Assembly: GCA_934512135.1 (NCBI GenBank)
Contig: CAKSWT010000017.1
Coordinates: forward strand, 1-64,000
DNA length: 64,000 nucleotides
Source: an uncultured Oscillospiraceae bacterium
Lineage (GTDB): Bacteria; Bacillota; Clostridia; Oscillospirales; Oscillospiraceae
Direction: 5' to 3'
Position numbers and translations under genes: made by a program. Numbering within the stretch: the stretch's first letter is position 1; the number at the start of each line of letters is the position of its first letter. The notes below the pieces were generated by a model, which had not been told where the DNA came from, did no database searches, and saw only the letters and a program-made list of their open reading frames with translations. Below are positions 8,829 through 17,361 of the stretch, one piece after another.

Positions 8829-8857
8829 ATAGTAATTCCTGTAGAGACTTTTGTCAA
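8829..8857 (-). promoter_or_regulatory. Promoter of the nfeD-SPFH operon
   Basis: On the minus strand TTGACA (8852-8857), 17 bases, TACTAT (8829-8834). Confidence 0.8.
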
Positions 8858-8951
8858 GAGAATTCGTGAGTATTTTTATAGTTTTTTTGTGGGGAACGCC
8901 CTGGAAACAGCTGGACTTCTCCCGGAAAGGCCAGCCGGTTTGATTCCACTA

Positions 8952-8980
8952 TTGACAAACGGCGGTTTCTCGTATATGCT
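8952..8980 (+). promoter_or_regulatory. Promoter of acpP
   Basis: TTGACA-N17-TATGCT. It gives a transcript that starts near 8987, far ahead of the acpP codons. Confidence 0.75.
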
Positions 8981-8986
8981 TAGCTC

Positions 8987-9159
8987 TGCAGATTAATCGG
9001 CAGCAACGCCGAGGCTTTGGCGTCCCTTTCCCGGAATAAGATCTTGGATCGGGGAAGTAGAGCCCAGTGCCGTGGAAGAATGGTAAACTCAGTGAGTGAT
9101 TTTAATTTACCTTACGAGGCGAGACATTGCTGCCCAACAAAGCATTGGAGGAATCATAA
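8987..9159 (+). other. Long structured 5' leader of acpP
   Basis: About 173 nt with no convincing reading frame. Visible helices are CGCC/GGCG (about 9007-9022), a 7-bp stem CTTTCCC/GGGGAAG (about 9026-9057) and GGTAAA/TTTACC (about 9081-9111). I recognise no known riboswitch. There is no internal terminator, so any control would act on translation or stability. Confidence 0.45.
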
Positions 9160-9396
9160 ATGGAAAGTACCTTTGACCGGGTTGTACAGATTCTCCGGGA
9201 CAAGTGCGAGCTGGATGCTTCTGTGGAAATCACCGAGGATACCACCTTTCAGGATATTGACCTGGACTCGCTGGCTGTGGTAGAGGTTGCGCTGGAGTGC
9301 GAGGACGAGTTCGGCATCCAGATCGACGTGGAAGAGCCACCCAAGACCATGGGAGAGTTTGTAAAGCTGGTAGATATGCTGGTGAATGAGCAGTGA
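9160..9396 (+). CDS. acpP: Acyl carrier protein
   Basis: 78 residues, acidic, the usual ACP length. The phosphopantetheine attachment motif IDLDSL carries Ser37. ACP shuttles acyl chains through fatty-acid synthesis in the cytoplasm. Unusually, no fab genes are beside it; it stands alone with its own promoter, long leader and strong terminator, which suggests independent control. The ATG follows ttggaggaatcataa. Confidence 0.95.
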   Translation: MESTFDRVVQILRDKCELDASVEITEDTTFQDIDLDSLAVVEVALECEDEFGIQIDVEEPPKTMGEFVKLVDMLVNEQ

Positions 9397-9400
9397 ACCA

Positions 9401-9437
9401 AGGGCCCCCGGTCGTCAGTAGACGGCCGGGGGCCCTT
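9401..9437 (+). terminator. Strong hairpin after acpP
   Basis: A stem of about 16 bp (agggcccccggtcgtc and complement, loop agta) without a long T-run. It lies between convergent genes and may serve both. Confidence 0.75.
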
Positions 9438-9473
9438 AACTGCCGGGAAAGCCGGAGTGCTGTTACAGAAGGT

Positions 9474-10850
9474 TCAGCGGCGGTTTACCACCAGCTGATG
9501 GGTCTGCCAATGACCGGAGATGTAGTAGGCAAAGGAGAGAATCGCAGTGACCCAGATGGCCAGGCTGTGACCCAGGAAAAAGCCGTTGAGGCCCATGCCG
9601 AAGGTGATGCCCAGCAGCAGACTGAAGGCGATTCGTGCCACCACCCCGTCCAGCAGGCCAATGGCCATGGACAGGGACGTAAAGCCAATGCCGTTGATCA
9701 CGGAGTTGAAGCTGGCATTGAAGATGGAGGCGGCAAAGCCGATGCAGGCGATTTGCAGATAGGTGGGGGCCATGGCCAGCACCTCCGGGTCTGTGGTGAA
9801 CAGGGAGAAAATCTCCTTGGGAATCAGCAGACAGGCGGTGATAAACACGCCGTAGACGCAAAGGTCCAAAATAAAGCAGGTGCGTACCGAGCGACGGACC
9901 CGGTCTGCCCGGCTGGCGGCCATATTCTGCCCCACCATGGAGGCGTTGGCCATACTCATGCCGTGGGTGATAATGGAGGGAATGCTTTGCAGCTTGGTGC
10001 CAGCGCCGAAGACCGCGGAGGCGGCCGCTCCGTAGGCGTTGATAAAGGAGTTCACAAAGAGCATGGAGATGGTGATGGCCGCAGACTGGAAGGCCAGAGG
10101 CAGTCCCAGTTTGACCAGAATCCTCAACAGGCGGCGGTCCAGCCGCAGGGTTTGCCGGGAGAAGGTAAATCCAAAGCTCTCCCGGTGACCAATTAGGTAC
10201 AGCAGCGCGAAAAGGAAAGCGATGCCCTGGGAGATTACCGTGGCAATGGCGGCTCCGGCAGCCCCCAGCTGAAGGCCCACCACAAAGACCAGATCCAGAA
10301 TCAGATTGATCACCGAGGCAATGGCCACAAACACCAGCGGCCGCTTGCTGTCGCCCATTCCCCGGAGCACGGCGCACAGGGCATTGTACCCGAAGATAAA
10401 CAGGCATCCGCTGTTGCAAATCACCATGTAGCTGGCGGCTTGGCCATAGGCGGCGGCAGGGGTATTCATTATGGTGAGAAGCGGGCGATGGAGGACAATG
10501 GACAGGCTGCCCAGCCCCAGGGCGCAGAGGAGAATAAAGGTGAATAGGGTCCCAATGGTCTTCTGCATGTCCTCCTTTTGCCGGGCCCCTACCTGCTGAC
10601 TCAGAAGGATTTGGCCGCCGGTGCAAAAGCCGGTGCAAAGCATGGTGAGAAGATCTACCAGACGGCCGCCTACAGACACGGCGGACAGCCCCACGCTGCC
10701 CATATAGTGCCCCACCACCGCCATATCCACCAGGTTATAGACGGTTTGCAGCAGATTGGAGAGCATAAAGGGGACGGCGAAGAGCAGCAGCTTTTTGGCG
10801 ACGCTGCCCTCGGTAAGATCATTGATGAATGTTTTGGATTGGCTGGTCAT
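9474..10850 (-). CDS. MATE-family multidrug efflux transporter
   Basis: 458 residues with twelve predicted membrane segments in two MatE halves (first half opens LLLFAVPFMLSNLLQTVYNLVDMAVVGHYMG). MATE pumps export cationic drugs and metabolites with Na+ or H+ antiport. The ATG follows caaggagcg. Its promoter contains CCTAAGGGGAA, half of the dyad found at the merR promoter near 48350, so it may be controlled by that regulator. It is transcribed alone. The substrate cannot be told from sequence. Confidence 0.92.
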   Translation of the reverse strand: MTSQSKTFINDLTEGSVAKKLLLFAVPFMLSNLLQTVYNLVDMAVVGHYMGSVGLSAVSVGGRLVDLLTMLCTGFCTGGQILLSQQVGARQKEDMQKTIGTLFTFILLCALGLGSLSIVLHRPLLTIMNTPAAAYGQAASYMVICNSGCLFIFGYNALCAVLRGMGDSKRPLVFVAIASVINLILDLVFVVGLQLGAAGAAIATVISQGIAFLFALLYLIGHRESFGFTFSRQTLRLDRRLLRILVKLGLPLAFQSAAITISMLFVNSFINAYGAAASAVFGAGTKLQSIPSIITHGMSMANASMVGQNMAASRADRVRRSVRTCFILDLCVYGVFITACLLIPKEIFSLFTTDPEVLAMAPTYLQIACIGFAASIFNASFNSVINGIGFTSLSMAIGLLDGVVARIAFSLLLGITFGMGLNGFFLGHSLAIWVTAILSFAYYISGHWQTHQLVVNRR

Positions 10851-10889
10851 AACGATCGCTCCTTGAACGGTTAGGTATCGAACGATTTA

Positions 10890-10918
10890 AGTATAGCATA
10901 CACCTAAGGGGAAATCAA
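10890..10918 (-). promoter_or_regulatory. Promoter of the MATE gene with MerR-type half-dyad
   Basis: Minus strand TTGATT (10913-10918), N17, TATACT (10890-10895). The spacer region holds TTCCCCTTAGG (complement of 10903-10913), identical to 11 of 15 bases of the merR operator and centred 11 bases from the -10 box, compared with 12 at merR. Confidence 0.65.
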
Positions 10919-11025
10919 CGAAAAATCCTCGGGGAAAGACCATTCTGCGAAATTCCGCGGTCTTTTTGCCGGACGTTCGATGGAACGCGGGGGCATAAGT
11001 TCTCAGAATATTTACAAAGTGCGTC

Positions 11026-11054
11026 TGGTCAAAGCAGACGGTCTGTGGTATAAT
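11026..11054 (+). promoter_or_regulatory. Promoter of the SLH/M15 gene
   Basis: TGGTCA-N17-TATAAT; perfect -10, weak -35. Confidence 0.6.
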
Positions 11055-11084
11055 GTACCGTATGAAACTAACGGAGGAACTGCA

Positions 11085-12539
11085 ATGAAACATCGACTGA
11101 GCAGGATGCTGGTCTGTGTGTCGTTGGCGGCCCTGTTTACCACAGGCGTGCTGGCGGTGGATCCGGCGTCCATGACGGATATAGCGGGACATTGGGCAGA
11201 AAAGGAAATTGGGTTCTGTCTGGAAAAAGAACTGTACCGGGGCGTATCCGAAACGGAGTTTGCACCGGAGGAGGGCATGACCCGAGGAATGTTTGTGACG
11301 GTATTGGGCCGGGCTGCCGGGATTGATCCGGATCAGTATCAGGACTGGTACCTGGAATACCTCTATCAGGACGTGCCCGAGGGGGAGTACTATGCCCCCT
11401 ATGTGAACTGGGCCACCCGCTACGGCATTGTCAACGGCATGGGAGACAATTCCTTTGAGCCGGATACACTGATTAACCGGGAACAGATGGCCACCATGAT
11501 CGTTCGGTATGCATCCATCTGCAACCTGGAGATCATATCTACAGACGGTGTGATTGCAGAGCGCTTTACAGACCAAGACCAGATTTCGGATTACGCCAAG
11601 GACCCGGTGGAGCAGCTCCGGATGACCGGCGTACTCAACGGATATGACAACGGCGACGGGACCTATTCCTTCCGGCCGGAGCAGACCACCACCAGAGCGG
11701 AGTGTGCGGCGCTGTTCTATCGGCTGGACACGGCGCTGTGGCCCTACGGGGGCCGTGAGGTGGTGAACCCGGAGGGACTGCAGGTGACAGCCTCGTCGGC
11801 GGAGATGAAGGTCGGAGACTCCGGCTATATGACTGCCGCCTTTACGCCGGAATCTTCCACCAACCAGACCGTCACCTGGATTTCCACAGACAGCACGGTG
11901 GTCAAGGTGGATCATACGGGAAAGCTCCAGGCCCTGGGTGAGGGGACGGCTGAGATCTATGGATACACCTGGAACGGATACAGCGACAGCTGCACCGTCA
12001 CGGTGCGCAAAAGCGAATCCATTGCCGGCAGCAGCGAAACCTATGAGGAAAAGTGCATTCGCATCTTTGGCCAGGTGGTGGACGATCCCCATACCTATTA
12101 TGATCGGAATGATACCAGCTATCTGGTCAGTGTGCCCATTCGGGTGTGGCAGTTTGCAGACAGCAGCCGCAGGGAGAAGGTCACCCAGACGCTCTATGTC
12201 CAGGTCCATCGGAACCTGGCGGCTACGGTTCAGGCCATCTTTGAGGAGATCTATCAGGGGGCGGAGCAGTTCCCCATCTATGCGGTGGGAGGCTACTACG
12301 ACAGCTCCTACTCGGAACACACGCCAGGGCTTGCCATTGACATTAACCCAGAGGAAAACTACGAGTGTACCAACGACGGCACGCCGCTGACGGGAAGCTA
12401 CTGGAAGCCGGGGGAGGACCCCTATTCCATTCCTGTAGACGGAGACGTGGTCCGGGCCTTCCGGAGCCACGGATTCGGATGGGGCGCAGATTGGCGCAGC
12501 AAAAAGGACTATATGCATTTTAGCTATTTTGGAACCTGA
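11085..12539 (+). CDS. SLH-anchored D-alanyl-D-alanine carboxypeptidase-like protein (M15)
   Basis: 484 residues. Order: signal peptide (1-24), three SLH motifs (about 25-215), a BIG2-type immunoglobulin fold (about 225-305, ending CTVTV) and a C-terminal VanY/M15 peptidase domain. The zinc ligands are visible as His412 and Asp419 in HTPGLAIDI and His478 in DYMHF. M15 enzymes remove the terminal D-Ala from peptidoglycan stems, so this is probably a wall-attached peptidoglycan trimming enzyme. The ATG at 11085 is chosen because it follows acggaggaac and opens a proper signal peptide; the frame stays open further upstream. Confidence 0.88.
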   Translation: MKHRLSRMLVCVSLAALFTTGVLAVDPASMTDIAGHWAEKEIGFCLEKELYRGVSETEFAPEEGMTRGMFVTVLGRAAGIDPDQYQDWYLEYLYQDVPEGEYYAPYVNWATRYGIVNGMGDNSFEPDTLINREQMATMIVRYASICNLEIISTDGVIAERFTDQDQISDYAKDPVEQLRMTGVLNGYDNGDGTYSFRPEQTTTRAECAALFYRLDTALWPYGGREVVNPEGLQVTASSAEMKVGDSGYMTAAFTPESSTNQTVTWISTDSTVVKVDHTGKLQALGEGTAEIYGYTWNGYSDSCTVTVRKSESIAGSSETYEEKCIRIFGQVVDDPHTYYDRNDTSYLVSVPIRVWQFADSSRREKVTQTLYVQVHRNLAATVQAIFEEIYQGAEQFPIYAVGGYYDSSYSEHTPGLAIDINPEENYECTNDGTPLTGSYWKPGEDPYSIPVDGDVVRAFRSHGFGWGADWRSKKDYMHFSYFGT

Positions 12540-12548
12540 TTACATCTG

Positions 12549-12578
12549 CCGGGAGGCCGCCCTGCGGCGTCCCGGTTT
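12549..12578 (+). terminator. Weak hairpin between the SLH gene and the P-type ATPase gene
   Basis: CCGGGA and CCGC pair with GCGG and TCCCGG around a small internal loop; only ttt follows. Partial termination at best. Confidence 0.4.
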
Positions 12579-12610
12579 CCAATATTGCGGTAGAAGAAAG
12601 GATTTTTCCG

Positions 12611-15061
12611 ATGGGGAAAAAACAGATACAGAGTCCTGTTCGACCGAAAACGCAGAACATTCCCGTATGTAACCCGCCCTATCAGCTGGGGCTGGACGAT
12701 GCTGCCGTACGGCTCCGCCAGAAAAACGGCCTGGCCAATCTGCCGGTGGAGTCGCCCACCAAAACGGAGCGACAGATTGTCAAAGAGAATTGCCTGACCT
12801 TCTTTAACCTGATTTTCGTGGTGCTGGCTGTGTGCCTGGTGCTGGTGGGGGCCTTTGGAGATATGCTCTTTTTGGGGATTGCCATTGCGAACACCTGCAT
12901 CGGGATTTTTCAGGAAATTCGTTCCAAGCGGACCATTGATAAGCTGACGCTGATGACCGCCCGGAAGGTCCCTGCCACACGCAACGGGAAGCGGGTCATG
13001 GTGCCCTCGGATCAGCTGGTGCGAGATGACATTGTGGAATTTTCCGCCGGAGACCAGATCTGTGCCGACGCAGTGGTGCGGGTGGGACAGGTTCAGGTGA
13101 ATGAGTCGCTGATTACCGGAGAAGAGGACCCCATTATGAAGCATCCCGGCGACGTGATGCGGTCAGGGAGCTTTGTGGTGTCTGGCCGATGCCGGGCGCA
13201 GCTGACCCAGGTGGGGGCGGACTCCTATGCCTCCAAGCTGACCCTGGAGGCAAAGAAGGACGTAAAGGTCGGCAATTCGGAGATGATGGCGGCCCTGGAC
13301 AAGGTGATCCGGGTCATTGGCTTCACCATGATTCCGCTGGGGGTGGTGCTGTTTATCAAGCAGTACCATGTGCTGAACCTTGGACTTCAGGCCTCGGTGA
13401 AGGCCACGGTGGCGGCACTGATCGGCATGATCCCCGAGGGGCTGTATCTGCTCACCAGCGTGGCCCTGGCGGTCAGTGTGCTGCGCCTGGCGCAGAAGCA
13501 GGTGCTGACCCAGGACATGAACTGCATTGAAAATCTGGCCCGGGTGGACGTCCTGTGTGTGGATAAAACCGGAACCATCACCGAGGCGGTGATGGAGGCG
13601 GGGGACCCGGTACTGCTGGACTCGAAGGTCTGTCCTCTGGAAAAGGTGGATCAAATCCTCTCCGGAATCTACGGAGCCGAGAAGCCCGACAACGACACAG
13701 GCCGTGCCATGGCCCAGCGGTTTGCGGAGAATGTGGATTGGGCGGTCCAAAAGATAATCCCCTTTTCCTCTGCCACCAAGTGGACCGGAGTGGTGTTTGA
13801 GGAGGAGGGCAGCTTTTTGGTGGGGGCCCCGGAGTTCATTATGGGGGCCAGATATGAAGAAGTGGCGGAGGAGGTCCGGGAATGGGGCCAGCGAGGCTAT
13901 CGAGTGCTGCTGCTGGCGGCCTATGATGGGATTCCGGAGCCGGAAAACCTGGAAAAGGATGCGGTGTATCCTCTGGCCCTGGTGCCCCTGACCAACAGAA
14001 TCCGGCCGGAAGCGCCGGAGACCTTCCGATATTTCACCCAGCAGGGAGTCTCGGTTCGGGTGATCTCCGGAGACAATCCGGTGACGGTGTCCGAGGTGGC
14101 CCGTCAGGCGGGGATTCCTGACGCAGACCTGTATGTGGATGCGTCGGAGCTTCAAACCGACGAGGAGCTGGCCGAGGCCGCGGAGCACTATGCGGTATTT
14201 GGCCGGGTGACCCCGGACCAAAAGCGAAAGCTGGTAAAGGCTATGCAGAAGGCGGGGCATACCGTGGCCATGACGGGGGACGGCGTCAATGATGTGCTGG
14301 CGCTAAAGGATGCAGACTGCGGTGTGGCCATGGCCTCCGGCAGTGACGCTGCCTGTCAGGTGGCGCAGCTGGTGCTGCTGGACTCCGACTTTTCCACCAT
14401 GCCTGAGGTGGTGGCAGAGGGACGGCGGGTAATCAACAATATTCAGCGGGCGGCGTCCCTGTTTTTTGTGAAGAACATTTTCTCCTTTATGATCTCGGTG
14501 ATTTCCTTGTTTATCGACATGCCCTATCCTCTGGTGCCGCTGCACCTGTCGGTGATCAGCGGGCTGACCATCGGCGCTCCGGCGTTTTTCCTGGCGCTGG
14601 AGCCCAACCACGATCGGGTCAAGGGAAAATTCATCACCAATGTGTTCCTGCGGGCCCTGCCGGGAGGACTGACGGATGTGGTGCTGATTTTGCTCATCGA
14701 GGCCTTTGTGGCGGTATTCCGGTTCCCCACCGCCCAGCTCTATACCATGAGCGCTGTGGTAATGGCGGTCATTGGCCTGCGGGTGCTCTATCAGACGGCA
14801 CAGCCCATCAACGACTGGAAGCATTGGGGGCTGATTTTGGCCATGAGCCTTTGTGAACTGTTTGCCTTTACAGTGCTGGCCCCGGTGTTCAATTTTACCG
14901 CCCCCACAGTGGCCACCGGCCTGGTGCTGCTGGTGCTTTTGATCGTCTCCTTCCAGGTGATGCGGACGGTGCTGAAGATATTTGAACGGTGCGAGGCCCT
15001 GGGAAAGAGGCTGCGGGAAAAGCGCCTGGAGCGCACCGTGCGCCTTTCCAGAGCGAAATGA
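12611..15061 (+). CDS. Cation-transporting P-type ATPase (CtpE-like)
   Basis: 816 residues. P-type hallmarks: actuator motif LITGEEDP, TM4 motif MIPEGLYLLTS, phosphorylation site DKTGT with Asp318, and hinge MTGDGVNDVLALKDAD. The PEGL sequence in TM4 and the C-terminal LTIGAPAFFLALEPN are like the mycobacterial CtpE group, which has been associated with calcium uptake; assignment to that group is from memory. No heavy-metal CxxC domain is present, so copper or cadmium transport is unlikely. The ATG follows aaaggat at nine bases. Confidence 0.88.
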   Translation: MGKKQIQSPVRPKTQNIPVCNPPYQLGLDDAAVRLRQKNGLANLPVESPTKTERQIVKENCLTFFNLIFVVLAVCLVLVGAFGDMLFLGIAIANTCIGIFQEIRSKRTIDKLTLMTARKVPATRNGKRVMVPSDQLVRDDIVEFSAGDQICADAVVRVGQVQVNESLITGEEDPIMKHPGDVMRSGSFVVSGRCRAQLTQVGADSYASKLTLEAKKDVKVGNSEMMAALDKVIRVIGFTMIPLGVVLFIKQYHVLNLGLQASVKATVAALIGMIPEGLYLLTSVALAVSVLRLAQKQVLTQDMNCIENLARVDVLCVDKTGTITEAVMEAGDPVLLDSKVCPLEKVDQILSGIYGAEKPDNDTGRAMAQRFAENVDWAVQKIIPFSSATKWTGVVFEEEGSFLVGAPEFIMGARYEEVAEEVREWGQRGYRVLLLAAYDGIPEPENLEKDAVYPLALVPLTNRIRPEAPETFRYFTQQGVSVRVISGDNPVTVSEVARQAGIPDADLYVDASELQTDEELAEAAEHYAVFGRVTPDQKRKLVKAMQKAGHTVAMTGDGVNDVLALKDADCGVAMASGSDAACQVAQLVLLDSDFSTMPEVVAEGRRVINNIQRAASLFFVKNIFSFMISVISLFIDMPYPLVPLHLSVISGLTIGAPAFFLALEPNHDRVKGKFITNVFLRALPGGLTDVVLILLIEAFVAVFRFPTAQLYTMSAVVMAVIGLRVLYQTAQPINDWKHWGLILAMSLCELFAFTVLAPVFNFTAPTVATGLVLLVLLIVSFQVMRTVLKIFERCEALGKRLREKRLERTVRLSRAK

Positions 15062-15087
15062 GACTCGGGCATTTTATGCAATAGATA

Positions 15088-15123
15088 AGCCGCACTCCTC
15101 ACACAGGAGTGCGGCTGTTTTTG
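15088..15123 (+). terminator. Terminator of the P-type ATPase gene
   Basis: 12-bp stem agccgcactcct/aggagtgcggct with loop cacac, then gttttttg. It lies between convergent genes. Confidence 0.9.
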
Positions 15124-15126
15124 AAA

Positions 15127-17037
15127 TCAGGCTACAGTCAGTACAATTTTGCCGGTAAGTGTGCCGACAGACAGTGCGGTGTCCTTGCCGTCCACCGTGA
15201 GCTTTAGCGTTTTGCCGGCAGGGGCAGTCACCTTTGCCCCCTCAGCCAGGGTCAGAGAGGTGATGTAGCTAGTGCCGGTGACAGTCCAGGTGCTGGTGCT
15301 GTCCAGAGAGACAATGACGCCGTTGTTGACGGTGGGAGCGGGCGTCTGGGTGACATTGCTCAGCTCCTCCCGAATGGTCTCCTCCAGGAACTTCAGCCCC
15401 TCCCGGTAATGCTGGGTGGCGGAGGAAACAATGCCCTCCAGAGAGGTGCTCTTGAGATCCAGAACCAGGTTCTTGGGGGCATCGCCTGCCATAAAGGGAG
15501 GCATTCCACCGGGGCCGCCAGGGCCGCCAGGACCTCCGGGGCCACCCATGGGAGGCATACCGGGCATACTGCCGGGACCACCCATGGGTGGCATACCGGG
15601 CATGCCCTCCGGACCTCCGGGGCCACCCATAGGCGGCATGCCGCTGACCTTGCCCTCGTTGCCCAGCTCACCGGGGGCCTTCCCGTTCCGCAGCACCAGC
15701 TCCTTGGGCGCTTCCTTGCTGGCCAGAGAGGGCAGGTTGGAGGTGGAATTCAGGAAATTGCCGCGCAGGGTGCATCCGGTGATGTGCATGGTGATGTCAT
15801 CCTCGGGATCGGGCTGGGTCAGGTTCCGGCCTGCAATATAGGTGTCGGCCTGGTCGTAGACGCTGACGTCTACAAAGGTGCCGTGGAGACCGGGGTCATC
15901 GCTGTCAATCAGCTGCAAAATCTGGCCGTCACCGGGCTCCATTACGGTGTTTTCAATGTGATAGACCGTGCCAGTGGAGCCCTTGATGAGCATGGTGGCC
16001 TTGTCGGTAATGATCTTGGAGTCCCGGATGGTCACAACGCTGCCGGTATCTCCCTGGGCGTGCAGACCAAAGCGGCGGCCACGGATCTCAGAGCCATCGG
16101 TGACCTCAAGAACGCCTTTGCGTTCCATGCCACGGAGCAGCAGCGGGAAGCCGTTGACGGTGAGCTTGGTGCCGGACAGATGCATGTCAGTGGGGCCAAT
16201 GCAGAATACGCCGTAGCCGTGGGAGTTGGCGCCCTCAAGCTCCATGTTACAGTCCTTTATAAACATGTGCGCATAGTTGGAGCCGTCTACGGAGAGAATG
16301 CCCCAGCCGTTGGAGCGCATCAGGCAGCCGTTATAATGGACCGTGCCGTCATCGGCCAGCTGGCAGAGACGGTTTGTGCCGCGGATGGCGATGCCCCAGC
16401 TCCAGTTACCCATTTCAACCTGGGGAGAGATGTTGTACATCTTTGTGTTGTTGACGGTGACTGTGCCGGTGCCGCCTACATGGACGGCGCAGCGGGTCAC
16501 AGAGGAGAGATTGATCTCGCTGTCGTTGATGGTCACCTGGGCGTTGCCAATGGCGGCCACACCGGCGCCCATGCCCACAAAGTCGTTATTGCCTTCGCCG
16601 TCCATGGTGATCCGGGCACGGTTGATGGTGTAGCTGCCCTCGCCGTCTACGACGATACCGGCGAAATCCGGAGCAGCCGTGGCGATAAAAATGTCGTCGG
16701 CCTCGGTGTCGGTGACCTTGCCGTGCTGGACCACTGCGGGAACACCCTGGTCGGGAACCAGCTTGCCGTCTTTTACGCTGATGGCGGCCTCCAGCGGAAT
16801 GGGACGCTTCCGGCGGACGGAGGGATATGTCTCCTCAATTACCGGCTCTGCCACGGTGAGGCATACGTCCCCATGGTAAAAGCCCTCTGCCACAGGATGA
16901 CCGCAGCCGTTGACGGTGAGGGCCAGATATTTCCCCTCGGGCGCCTTGAGGAGAGCGCTGGCTTCAATGGTCAGAAACTCTGTTTTGATGGTCTCTGCCA
17001 CCAGGTGCTCTCCGGGGGTAAAAACGATTTTGTCCAT
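15127..17037 (-). CDS. Parallel beta-helix protein with a Gly/Pro/Met-rich repeat segment
   Basis: 636 residues, no signal peptide. The first 430 residues show short beta-helix-like repeats (ITINDSEINLS, VTVNNTKMYNIS, VTIRDSKIITD) as in right-handed beta-helix proteins. Residues about 465-520 are a low-complexity tract of PPMGGPGG- and GMP-type units (nt 15484-15645). The C-terminal 90 residues resemble a small beta-sandwich (VIVSLDSTSTWTVTGTSYI). The fold suggests carbohydrate binding or structural assembly; I do not recognise a catalytic site. A second protein here (45814-46197) has a similar Gly/Pro tail. The ATG follows gcaggaggttc. The mRNA has a leader of about 155 nt with a hairpin. 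Confidence 0.75.
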   Translation of the reverse strand: MDKIVFTPGEHLVAETIKTEFLTIEASALLKAPEGKYLALTVNGCGHPVAEGFYHGDVCLTVAEPVIEETYPSVRRKRPIPLEAAISVKDGKLVPDQGVPAVVQHGKVTDTEADDIFIATAAPDFAGIVVDGEGSYTINRARITMDGEGNNDFVGMGAGVAAIGNAQVTINDSEINLSSVTRCAVHVGGTGTVTVNNTKMYNISPQVEMGNWSWGIAIRGTNRLCQLADDGTVHYNGCLMRSNGWGILSVDGSNYAHMFIKDCNMELEGANSHGYGVFCIGPTDMHLSGTKLTVNGFPLLLRGMERKGVLEVTDGSEIRGRRFGLHAQGDTGSVVTIRDSKIITDKATMLIKGSTGTVYHIENTVMEPGDGQILQLIDSDDPGLHGTFVDVSVYDQADTYIAGRNLTQPDPEDDITMHITGCTLRGNFLNSTSNLPSLASKEAPKELVLRNGKAPGELGNEGKVSGMPPMGGPGGPEGMPGMPPMGGPGSMPGMPPMGGPGGPGGPGGPGGMPPFMAGDAPKNLVLDLKSTSLEGIVSSATQHYREGLKFLEETIREELSNVTQTPAPTVNNGVIVSLDSTSTWTVTGTSYITSLTLAEGAKVTAPAGKTLKLTVDGKDTALSVGTLTGKIVLTVA

Positions 17038-17066
17038 AGTAGGAACCTCCTGCTTGTAGGGATGGA

Positions 17067-17090
17067 TCGGGTGCTCCTGGGAGCACCCGA
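17067..17090 (-). other. Hairpin in the leader of the beta-helix gene
   Basis: CGGGTGCTC/GAGCACCCG with loop ctgg, between the promoter (17202-17230) and the start at 17037. Its function is unknown. Nothing else is seen in 17091-17195. Confidence 0.4.
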
Positions 17091-17201
17091 CCGGTTTTGT
17101 TGGGTTATCTCTGCCGGATCACATTTCCGCGAGCCAGAGCAGAACTGTCGTTGCAGTACACTCCTTCTCCTGAAGAAATGGATCAGAATGCTACATATTA
17201 C

Positions 17202-17230
17202 ATTATAGAAGGCGGAAAGTATATTGTAAA
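17202..17230 (-). promoter_or_regulatory. Promoter of the beta-helix gene
   Basis: Minus strand TTTACA (17225-17230), N17, TATAAT (17202-17207). Confidence 0.75.
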
Positions 17231-17279
17231 ATTCCAATTCTAATGGTCTACCATGCTCCAATGCATATGCTCACAGAAG

Positions 17280-17322
17280 AAAAGGGGCTTGCTGTCTGCA
17301 TTGCACAGACAGCAAGCCCCCC
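17280..17322 (-). terminator. Terminator of the Ser/Pro-linker lipoprotein gene
   Basis: A 15-bp stem ggggcttgctgtctg and complement, loop of five, followed on the minus strand by ttttctt. Confidence 0.85.
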
Positions 17323-17361
17323 TGGGCGCAGAGGTCGTTTTCCGTTCTACGCGCCGATGGG

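Noticed and set aside
10861..10885. LexA-type box (GAAC..GTTC) near the MATE start
   Set aside because: The GAAC elements there are in direct, not inverted, orientation, so they do not make a LexA dyad.
15484..15645. Tandem DNA repeat
   Set aside because: It is the coding sequence of the Gly/Pro/Met tract, reported with the gene rather than as a separate repeat.
15409..17208. Open frame of about 600 codons on the plus strand opposite the beta-helix gene
   Set aside because: No ribosome site, composition full of Gly/Ala/His runs, and fully antisense to a gene with clear protein structure.
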